Shown in pieces: positions 9,541-15,542 of a stretch of 17,113 bases of DNA (within the stretch, counting starts at the first letter, position 1; the number at the start of each line of letters is the position of its first letter). Source of the stretch: CAJBLF01 sp964560855 (GTDB lineage Bacteria; Patescibacteriota; Gracilibacteria; Absconditabacterales; Absconditicoccaceae); assembly GCA_964560855.1 (NCBI GenBank), contig CAZLLU010000016.1:1-17113 (forward strand). The letters are read 5' to 3'. Position numbers and translations under genes: made by a program. The notes beneath the pieces were generated by a model. That model made no database searches, was not told the DNA's origin, and saw only the letters and a program-made list of their open reading frames with translations.

Positions 9541-9624
9541 CTATCATTTCTATTTCATATTTTTGTAAAAGAAAATCCTATTCTCATATACGATTTCTCA
9601 CTATCGTTCGAAAATATTATAAAC

Positions 9625-9653
9625 AAAAAAATCCGCTCTTCAGCGGATTTTTT
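9625..9653. terminator. Bidirectional intrinsic terminator
   Basis: AAAAAATCCGCT and AGCGGATTTTTT pair around a CTTC loop (stem core 9631-9637 with 9642-9648). It has A and T tracts on both sides and lies between convergent genes ending at 9540 and 9673, so it can serve both. The remaining 9541-9624 stretch holds nothing else I can identify. Confidence 0.9.
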
Positions 9654-9672
9654 ATTTGCTTTGTGATTTGAC

Positions 9673-10011
9673 TTATGCTGCAGCTTCCGCTGGAGCTGAG
9701 TGCTCAGCTATCTTTTCTTCGTAGACAGTTGGTGGATTGGCTCCAGCAATTTTATCTATCACTTGTCCGTTTTTTACAAAAAATACAACAGGGATAGAAG
9801 AGACTTGGAATGCTGCTGCGAGATCTTGATGATCTTCGACGCTCACTTTGGCAACCTTTACTTCTGGATGTTTCTCTGCTAATTGATCGATGACTGGTCA
9901 TAGCATTCTGCATGGTCCACATCGTGAAGCTCGGAAATCCACTATGCAGAGTCACTTGTGCTCTACAATTTCTTTTTTGAATTGCTCTGCTGATTCGATA
10001 TGCAATGTCAT
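9673..10011 (-). CDS. trxA: Thioredoxin
   Basis: A 112-residue thioredoxin, a cytoplasmic disulfide reductant. The active-site cysteines are C31 and C34 in CGPC, with Asp25 and the cis-Pro at 75 (SSIPVVFF) in the expected places. TGA supplies Gly20 and Gly38. Under the standard code the active site would read FRASRCGPC, an unheard-of loss of both conserved tryptophans; both codons (27 and 30) are CGA, and reading CGA as Trp restores the canonical FWASWCGPC. This is the clearest single proof of the second recoding in the window. The C-terminus is Ala/Glu-rich. It lies just downstream of trxB on the same strand but has its own promoter. Confidence 0.96.
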
Positions 10012-10044
10012 TTTTTTGCTTTATTACTAAATAAAAATTAATTG

Positions 10045-10073
10045 ATTATATTATTGCGAATTGCGGATTCCAA
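10045..10073 (-). promoter_or_regulatory. Promoter of trxA
   Basis: TTGGAA (10068-10073), a 17-base spacer and TATAAT (10045-10050) on the minus strand, 34 bases before the ATG at 10011. It is identical in both boxes and spacing to the MscS promoter at 7906-7934. Confidence 0.75.
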
Positions 10074-10124
10074 ATTTTTTTGTGCTTTAGTTAAATTCGT
10101 AATTCGAAATTCGTAATTGATGCA
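10074..10124. repeat. AT-rich direct and inverted short repeats between trxA and trxB
   Basis: AATTCGTAATT and AATTCGAAATTCG occur back to back (about 10095-10119), making overlapping direct and near-palindromic repeats of an ATTCG-type unit just after the trxB stop. Similar short units appear in the gaps at 13884 and 15027. They may be simple-sequence decay products or transcription end structures. Confidence 0.5.
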
Positions 10125-10136
10125 TTGTTTAATTGT

Positions 10137-11081
10137 TTATTTATTTTGGAGATAGTGTTGCGCTTCGATAGCGGCCATACAACCGCTTGCTGCAGAGGTG
10201 ATGGCTTGTCTGTATTTTTTGTCCGCTACATCGCCGGCCGCGAAGACTCATTCGACATTGGTTGCGGTATGAACGGGAGCATATTTCGTGATAATGTAGC
10301 CGTCATTGTCGATAGTGATCTGTCCTTCGAGAAAGTCTGTATTTGGTTTGTGTCCGATAGCATAGAATAATCCTCAGCATTCAATTATAGATTCTTCATT
10401 TGTCTGATTATTGATGACTTTGAGTCCGGTTAATTTTTCTCCGTCGCCGAGTGCTTCTACGGATTCTGTAAACCATCTGAATTCTATTCTCGGATTTGTT
10501 TTTGCTCTTTCTTGCATGATTTCAGATGCTCTGAGTACATCTCTTCTGACGAGTACGATGACTTTTGATGCAAAATGAGTCAAATGAATTGCTTCTTCCA
10601 TTGCGACATCTCCTCATCCGATAACAACTAATACTTTATCTCTGAATATTGGCAACGCTCATTCGCAGATTGCACATGCGGAGATTCCTTTTTGTCGATA
10701 CTCTTTTTCTCCAGCTATTCATAGGCGTTTTGCGATAGCTCCGGTAGCTATGATAACCGCATTGGCTTCATATACTTCATTTCCGCTGTAGACTTTCAGT
10801 GGCTTTGCACTGAAATCAACCTTATCTATCGTCTTGGTCTCTATCCTTGCTCCGACGTTGATTGCTTGTTCCCTCATATTCATCATGAGATCTAATCATT
10901 GGACTCCGTTAGGAAAACCAGGAAAATTTTCTACTTTTGTTGTGGTGGTCAATTGTCCTCCTGCAGCTATGCCTCCTGCCATGAATCCTTCGAATAAGAG
11001 GGGATTGAGATTTGCTCTAGCAGCATAGATGGCTGCGGTATATCCTGCTGGACCTGAACCGATGATGATGATGTTTTCCAT
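10137..11081 (-). CDS. trxB: Thioredoxin reductase
   Basis: A 314-residue flavoprotein that passes electrons from NADPH through FAD and a CxxC disulfide to thioredoxin. The FAD-binding IIGSGPAGYTAAIYAARA opens the protein; the redox site is CAIC (136-139); the NADPH Rossmann motif is IGGGDVAMEEA with VRRD and RAS after it, whose arginines favour NADPH; the C-terminal FAD motif is AAGDVAD. Five TGA codons supply Gly, including one in IGGGD and one in EGALP. Codon 129 is CGA in EKEY-CGA-QKGIS, where homologues have EYW or EFW, so it is Trp. Glu140 stands where E. coli has the catalytic Asp139. A long repeat-bearing leader precedes the ATG. It serves the trxA product encoded next to it. Confidence 0.96.
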
Positions 11082-11199
11082 GATAAATGATGAAATGTTA
11101 AAATGATGAAATGATAAAATGATAAAGTGTTGAATTGATGAAATGTTGAAGTGTTGAATTGATGAAATGGAATAAAAGTAAATGAGTGTGTAATTATTT
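11082..11199 (-). repeat. G-free repetitive leader of trxB
   Basis: These 118 bases contain no C on the plus strand, so the trxB transcript has no G here. They consist of degenerate TGATGAAATG-type units; one 21-base unit is repeated exactly at 11125-11145 and 11149-11169 (period 24). The leader would be unstructured and pyrimidine/adenine-rich up to the start codon. Confidence 0.75.
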
Positions 11200-11254
11200 C
11201 TGTTATTTTTTCAACTGTATAGAAATAATATCATTCACCAAAAAAATCAAAATA

Positions 11255-11263
11255 TGCTATAAT
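11255..11263 (+). promoter_or_regulatory. Extended -10 promoter of the receiver-like gene
   Basis: TGCTATAAT is a consensus extended -10 element, with only a weak TTCACC-like -35. The predicted start of transcription lies near 11270, 40-70 bases before the candidate start codons. It overlaps, head-on, the trxB promoter. Confidence 0.6.
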
Positions 11264-11267
11264 CTAT

Positions 11268-11276
11268 ATTATATCA
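11268..11276 (-). promoter_or_regulatory. Extended -10 promoter of trxB
   Basis: On the minus strand this is TGATATAAT, a perfect extended -10. Together with the opposite TATAAT at 11258-11263 it makes a TATAAT-CTAT-ATTATA inverted repeat. The trxB transcript would then carry a leader of about 180 bases. Confidence 0.55.
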
Positions 11277-11311
11277 CAAAAAAATGACTTGTAAATGTTT
11301 TTAAAATCGTT

Positions 11312-11734
11312 ATGTTGGTGCAAACAAAAAAATATAAGAATATGACAAAAGACATTTTAGTCGTTGTCGATAATGACGACTTCCAACAATTAATTTTTTC
11401 TGTGCTTAGAAAAAGTGAACTCACTTTTATGCCTATTTTTGCTTCTTCTTTGAAGGACGCTCGATATGTGATTCAGAAAAAAAAGTTTGATACCATTATA
11501 TTGGATGATGTTATTCATGATATCGTTGATGGTGGCCTAGGGCATTCGCTGATATTGGATATCAGAAACTCAAAATCTTCAAATTGTACGATTATTATGC
11601 TTTACGAAAAACCCATCGATGTCTTTAAAGGAAAAAAAGCGGGTGCTGATGTTGCTTTAACAAAGAATGCTTTGCTTGATCCGGTGAGATTTAACGAACA
11701 CTGGGAGCTTATCCCAGCTCCAGTGAAAGATTAA
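11312..11734 (+). CDS. Degenerate response-regulator receiver protein
   Basis: A receiver-like protein of 140 residues from the ATG at 11312, or 130 from the ATG at 11342, which gives the more typical start MTKDILVVVDND. It contains a DND acidic cluster after the first strand, a phosphoacceptor-like Asp in IILDDVIHD, and Lys in the ALTKN motif, all in the order of CheY folds. The usual Thr/Ser after the fourth strand is replaced (IIMLYEK) and the Pro after the Lys is Asn. No output domain is attached. Codon CGA in DA-CGA-YVIQ would be Trp, suiting a buried helix position. No histidine kinase is in the window. It may act as a stand-alone or unphosphorylated signalling adaptor. No TGA codon is used. 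Confidence 0.72.
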   Translation: MLVQTKKYKNMTKDILVVVDNDDFQQLIFSVLRKSELTFMPIFASSLKDARYVIQKKKFDTIILDDVIHDIVDGGLGHSLILDIRNSKSSNCTIIMLYEKPIDVFKGKKAGADVALTKNALLDPVRFNEHWELIPAPVKD

Positions 11735-11749
11735 AAAATTAATTTAAGA

Positions 11750-11780
11750 AAATCTGCAGAGTTTCTGTAGATTTTTTTTT
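11750..11780 (+). terminator. Intrinsic terminator after the receiver-like gene
   Basis: AAATCTGCAGA pairs with TCTGTAGATTT around a GTT loop and runs into a nine-T tract. The end of the T-tract doubles as the start of the next promoter's TTGACA. Confidence 0.85.
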
Positions 11781-11806
11781 GACAATGAAAACTATTTAAC
11801 TATACT
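11779..11806 (+). promoter_or_regulatory. Promoter of the PrgI-like/vWA genes
   Basis: Consensus TTGACA (11779-11784), a 16-base spacer and TATACT (11801-11806). The leader of about 85 bases contains a CTAAGAT/AAGATGTATG direct repeat but no recognisable riboswitch. Confidence 0.7.
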
Positions 11807-11896
11807 TCTATTCTAAGATACAAGATGTATGATCTAAGATGTGTATGTTAGAAAAATTATTATATCAAAAAATTTTTTTATCAAATAAAAACTTGT

Positions 11897-12340
11897 ATGA
11901 AAGTCGTCTATCCCAAAAATATCAAAAAATGATTGTTTGCAGGCATGACCTTTAGTATTGGTCCACTGACTATCAACATTGTCCAGATGTTCATCCTCGC
12001 TGTCGGTGTCGCGCTTGCATTGGCTGCATTCAATGGACTCTCTAAATCATGATCCAAAGCATTAGGGATTCTAGTCGCTATCTTGGTTGTCATTGTCTTT
12101 ATCGTGTTAGCGTTTTTTAAGATATCTGAACTCTGACTTGCGGCCTATATAGCAAAACTCGTGAGAAATAATTTCTTCGACTCCAAAAAAAAATTCCAGG
12201 TCAATTACGATAAAAATAATCCCATCGATATCTCTATCCAACAAGCTAAGACCAAGGAAGAAAAACAGGTCATCGAACAGAAAGAGAATAAATTCGATAA
12301 ACAGATTCTTAAGGATATAGAAAAGAAATGATTGATTTAG
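11897..12340 (+). CDS. PrgI-like small membrane protein (T4SS inner-membrane component)
   Basis: A 147-residue protein joined across four TGA codons and stopped by TAG. The N-terminus (VVYPKNIKKGLFAGMTFSIG) followed by two adjacent helices at about residues 28-46 and 56-74, a short basic segment (AAYIAKLVRNNFFDSKKKFQ) and a charged tail fits the PrgI/VirB3-like layout: an xP-x-xI-x-x-x-x-FxGLT start, two helices and a cytoplasmic tail. The tail here is long and Lys/Glu-rich, probably helical. The stop is only three codons beyond the last TGA. The assignment rests on layout and short motifs, so it is moderate. It is followed 20 bases later by the vWA gene, probably in one transcript. Confidence 0.6.
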
Positions 12341-12360
12341 TTTCTCTTTTTTTCATGTAG

Positions 12361-13323
12361 ATGTCTTTTTCAATTCATGGAATACGGATAAGTCTCGCTC
12401 TCCTCGCATTGTGCGGGCTCTTTTTCTTTTTCAATGGAAAGCCAAAATTCATACTTCCAAGCCGTTTTCTCAATCGAAAAAGACGATGGCTCCATACCGT
12501 ATTGCTTGGTATCCTCGTAATTTCCGTCGTCTTGCTTCCTCTGCGTCTTGCATTTGTCAGCGATAGGCAGGTTGTCACTGAAAAAAATCTTCCGATTCAA
12601 ATTATTCTTGATGTCTCGCTTTCTATGGCTGCTGAAGACCTGCAACCGAGTAGATTTGTTGCTGCCAAGGAATCTTTGATCTCTCTTGTGAAATGACTAG
12701 ATGGCTATCATATTTCTTTGATTACTTTTTCATGAAAACCATTTGTCTATATTCCGTTCTCGTCTTCCTCATCAGCTATAGCTGCTAAATTGGAATCCAT
12801 GAATCTTGGTGATTTTCCTCCGGTTCAGGAGTTTCTTTGAACTGCGATCGGCGATGCGCTCCTGCTTGGTGTGATCAATCTTCAGCAATTCGTTACTTAT
12901 GATGAATATAAACCAGGCATCGTTATTCTGATTACGGATGGTGATTCTAATATATGATTTGATCCTTTGCAGGTGACTTCATATTATCAGAAGATGAAGA
13001 TCCCTGTCTTTGTACTGGGTGTCGGACAGGAAAATTATCTCATAGGTCGTGATACGCGAAATACTGATGTAACTACGGATATCAATCTTACATTGCTTCA
13101 GGAACTCGCATCCAAGACCTGAGGCAAATTCTACAGGGTTATCGGCGATCAATCTTTTGAGGCGTTTTTCTCCCAAATTTCCCAGGATATCGTAGATCAA
13201 CAACAACAGCACGTTCAAAATGTCCTTTGGGAACTCAATGATTATCTTATTTATTTGATTGCTGTTGTTCTTCTTGGGTTATTTGTTTTGAAACTTTCTC
13301 TTTTTGTTCAAGAGAAACACTAA
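12361..13323 (+). CDS. BatA-like von Willebrand factor A membrane protein
   Basis: A 320-residue protein with two N-terminal helices (about residues 8-25 and 45-66), a von Willebrand A domain and a C-terminal helix (about 294-316), the arrangement of BatA-type envelope proteins. The metal-ion-dependent adhesion site is complete: DVSLS (84-88), Thr161 in GTAIGDAL and Asp193 in ITDGDSN. The AEDLQPSRFVAAKES stretch closely follows BatA relatives. Five TGA codons are read as Gly. Four CGA/CGG codons lie in hydrophobic or flanking segments of the N-terminus and one loop. No MoxR-type ATPase, the usual partner, is in the window. A structural or assembly role in an envelope complex is likely. Confidence 0.88.
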
Positions 13324-13330
13324 TAAAAAT

Positions 13331-13358
13331 TTGAAAAATATACGTAATTCTATATACT
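13331..13358 (+). promoter_or_regulatory. Promoter of the pilin-like genes
   Basis: TTGAAA (13331-13336), a 16-base spacer and TATACT (13353-13358), 31 bases upstream of the start codon at 13389. Confidence 0.6.
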
Positions 13359-13388
13359 TATAACGTATTTATCTTTTTGTTGGTACAT

Positions 13389-13883
13389 ATGAAAAAATTT
13401 TTGTTGAGTATAGTTATGATTTTTTCTTTGCTCCCTCTCGTCGGCTTTGCTCAAGATAAGGGTCGGGAAGGCAAATATGGGACAGATCCTATCAAAATTC
13501 TTGATTCTGTCGTTGGCGAAGCAAATGATGAATATAAGATTCAGCAGACATCATTGGATGATGCAACCTCTCAACAATGAGCGTATGCTAGCCAATATAA
13601 GATAGCTAATACCTTGGATCGATTCAGAAATAATGTCAATCCTTATCTTCAATGGACGGTATATATAGGGCTTGCTGCTGCTGTTATTTTGCTTATTTAC
13701 AATGGATTCCTTATGGTTACCAATTCTATGCATAAACAATGAGATATGTCCAAAATCAAGACAAACATGATAAATATTGCTATAGGTGTTATTATTTTGA
13801 CAGGATTCTATTTTATTATCAAGCTTGCGGTATCCATTATCAATGCTATTTTCGGTGGATATGGTGGAGATACGGGATTCTAA
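13389..13883 (+). CDS. Type IV secretion pilin-like protein
   Basis: A 164-residue protein with a clear signal peptide (residues 1-21, ending VGFAQ), a polar region of about 65 residues, and two closely spaced helices (about 88-111 and 127-152) separated by a short Lys/Asp loop (MHKQGDMSKIKTN). This is the layout of VirB2/TrbC-like and T4SS-pilin proteins common in candidate phyla. It has two TGA glycines (codons 64 and 118) and two CGA/CGG codons in the polar region. The ATG is preceded by a weak promoter and T-rich leader. It is followed 31 bases later by a larger membrane protein built from similar modules, so the two probably act together. Confidence 0.75.
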
Positions 13884-13913
13884 ATATAAAATTTAAAATT
13901 TAAAATTTAGAAA
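13884..13913. repeat. AAATTT tandem repeat
   Basis: Three or so copies of an AAAATTT unit fill the gap between the two pilin-like genes, directly upstream of the start codon at 13915. A similar unit type occurs at 10095-10119 and 15027-15058. Confidence 0.7.
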
Positions 13914-13914
13914 T

Positions 13915-14853
13915 ATGCATATGATCAAGAAAGCGATACTTACATTCATATTGGCCATTGTAGGTTGATGAATCACGTTTGCTGCAGCACCTTCGTTTCA
14001 GGATAATTTTGCTGGGTATCTCACGGATGAAACTCCTGATAGATATGGAAGGGTAGAGACGGTATTCAATATTTGTATCGATAGGAATCTTACCCTTATG
14101 CAAAATATCAGAAATCTATTTTATCCTAATCCTACTGTGGTAAGTACGTGTACTACTGAACAGGGATGACAGCTTCGATGAGTTATTAGAGGAGTGGCTT
14201 TCATCGTTTTTTTCATATTTTTGGTCGTGGCATGAATCAACTTGATCCTGAATGCCAAAGAGCCTGATGGTGTAAAAAAAGCTTTAAATAGTCTCATCTA
14301 TATTCTCTATGGTGCTTTTCTCGTGTTTGGTGTGACGCGGATATTGTGAACGGTCATGAATATCGGTGATGTCAAAGGTAGTGGCGAACTCGTTTCTTCT
14401 CTTCAGAATAAAATGTTTCTCCAGGTATTGTCATTTTTCAAAGTCTTGGCGTTTTTCGCAGCTATCATCATGCTTGTGGTCTCTGGTTTCAGGATGATGT
14501 CGGCTATGGACAAATCCGATAAGGTGAAGATTGCCCAGAAATGAGCTATCAATGTTATTATCTCATTGGTGTTCATCAAAATAGTAGATTATCTTTTTTA
14601 TATCGCGCAGACTCCGTCGTTCTGAGCCAAAGCAGCTGACCTCATCGTTAATGTTGCCATTACGATATGATGGGCTATTGGAGGGCTTTTTGTTCTTGCC
14701 TTATTCTATGCGTGATATCTACTGATTGTTTCTTCAGGCAAGGAAGATGCACGGAAAAAAGCAAAATGAATTATTGTAAATATCTTTATCGTAGCAGCGG
14801 TGATTTTTCTCTTCCTGCTTATCGTCTACCAAATATTCAACGAATTCGCATAA
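13915..14853 (+). CDS. Multi-helix membrane protein with three tandem pilin-like modules
   Basis: A 312-residue protein with a signal peptide (about 1-24, containing two consecutive TGA glycines), a Cys-bearing external segment (C54 and C79), then three helix-loop-helix modules. Loops are NAKEPDGVKKALN (113-125), SAMDKSDKVKIAQK (196-209) and SSGKEDA-x-KKAKG (273-285), each about 80 residues apart and each matching the T4SS-pilin loop pattern. In the third loop the residue matching the Val of loops one and two is encoded by CGG, fitting Trp better than Arg. Nine TGA codons are read as Gly. It could be a fused pilin-like polymer or a VirB6/TrbL-like channel part. It is the last gene before a stretch with the tRNA. 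Confidence 0.78.
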
Positions 14854-14909
14854 TTCTGCTTGATTTTCCTTTCAAAAATACTATAAGCGTCTCGTAAGCC
14901 CGAGGAGGG

Positions 14910-14942
14910 ATGTTTTTTTTGCTCTATAAACAGAAAAAACAT
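14910..14942. terminator. Possible bidirectional terminator hairpin
   Basis: ATGTTTTTT and AAAAAACAT pair as an A/T-only stem around a 14-base loop just upstream of the tRNA. A CTCG/CGAG pairing (14891-14904) precedes it. The low GC content makes it a weak call. Confidence 0.35.
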
Positions 14943-14949
14943 TTGTTGT

Positions 14950-15022
14950 GCTCCCGTAGTTCAATTGGATAGAACGACTCTCTCCTAAGGAGTAAACACA
15001 GGTTCGACTCCTGTCGGGGGTA
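14950..15022 (+). tRNA. tRNA-Arg, anticodon CCT
   Basis: A 73-base cloverleaf: acceptor GCTCCCG with CGGGGGT (two G-T wobbles), D-stem GTTC/GAAC, anticodon stem ACTCT/GGAGT with loop CTCCTAA (anticodon CCT at 14984-14986), T-stem ACAGG/CCTGT with loop TTCGACT, discriminator A. The 3' CCA is not encoded. It reads AGG, one of the codons still used for arginine here, which fits loss of CGA and CGG from the arginine set. Confidence 0.95.
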
Positions 15023-15026
15023 ATTA

Positions 15027-15058
15027 AAATTCAGAATTTAGAATTCAGAATTCAGAGA
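15027..15058. repeat. AATTCAGA direct repeats
   Basis: AATTCAGAATTTAGAATTCAGAATTCAGA-type units, three to four imperfect copies, lie directly after the tRNA and before the rpsO leader. Confidence 0.7.
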
Positions 15059-15094
15059 TTACATCTGGATTTATGCTCTAGGTTCTTATTACAA

Positions 15095-15126
15095 GGCATT
15101 GCCGAATACGGCTAATCACTGTCGGC
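15095..15126 (+). promoter_or_regulatory. Possible structured leader of rpsO
   Basis: Mutually exclusive small hairpins can form: GGC(15095)/GCC(15101), GCCG(15101)/CGGC(15109), and GCCGA(15101)/TCGGC(15122). S15 is autoregulated through leader structures in other bacteria, although those differ in sequence. This is only a candidate. Confidence 0.35.
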
Positions 15127-15165
15127 TTTGGTTTGAAACTTTTTATTTTTTTATTCAATTTCATT

Positions 15166-15432
15166 ATGCCAAAGAAAACAACAAAACCAGCTGAGACTGA
15201 GTCATTCAAGCTTCATGACAATGACACTGGATCAGTAGAAGTGCAGATCGGTATTCTCACTGATGAGATCACTGAGCTTCAAACTCATCTCGCAGGACAC
15301 AAGAAGGATTTTGACGCAAAGAGATCTTTGCTCAAGAAAGTTGCGAGAAGAAGAGCTTTCCTCAAGTACTTGAAATCTAAAAAGTTGTCTACGTACAACA
15401 AGATATCAAAGTCAGTAAATGTAAAAGTCTAG
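15166..15432 (+). CDS. rpsO: 30S ribosomal protein S15
   Basis: An 88-residue uS15 protein that binds the central domain of 16S rRNA. It contains the family's LHDNDTGSVEVQIGILTDEI, the HLAGHKKDF motif and the KKVARRRAFLKYLKS helix, with the triple Arg encoded by AGA. It uses no TGA, CGA or CGG codon. The N-terminus is short and lysine-rich and stops at TAG. The ATG at 15166 is the first in frame; the preceding bases are T-rich without a clear Shine-Dalgarno sequence. It lies upstream of the S1 gene, separated by a strong hairpin. Confidence 0.96.
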   Translation: MPKKTTKPAETESFKLHDNDTGSVEVQIGILTDEITELQTHLAGHKKDFDAKRSLLKKVARRRAFLKYLKSKKLSTYNKISKSVNVKV

Positions 15433-15444
15433 TTTGCTTATTTA

Positions 15445-15457
15445 CCCTGCTATGCAG
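15445..15457. terminator. Small hairpin downstream of rpsO
   Basis: CCTGC-TAT-GCAGG, 13 bases after the rpsO stop. It lacks a T-tract on the plus strand, so it is more likely an mRNA-stabilising end than a terminator. Confidence 0.35.
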
Positions 15458-15466
15458 GATAAAAAC

Positions 15467-15519
15467 GACGGGAAAATCTACTTCGTGAAATACTTGTAGA
15501 TTTCCCACGTCTTATTTTA
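15467..15519 (+). terminator. Intrinsic terminator between rpsO and rpsA
   Basis: GACGGGAAAATCTAC (15467-15481) pairs with GTAGATTTCCCACGTC (15496-15511) with one mismatch and one bulge, followed by TTATTTTATT. The T-tract is interrupted, so partial read-through into rpsA is possible. Confidence 0.7.
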
Positions 15520-15542
15520 TTCTTTAACGTTTTATATTACTA

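Noticed and set aside
9910..9930. A thioredoxin with an RCGPC active site as a new redox variant
   Set aside because: Both Arg codons are CGA, and CGA/CGG fall at Trp columns in several unrelated families, so recoding explains it better.
10095..11170. CRISPR array
   Set aside because: Repeats are short, degenerate and lack unique spacers, and no cas genes are nearby.
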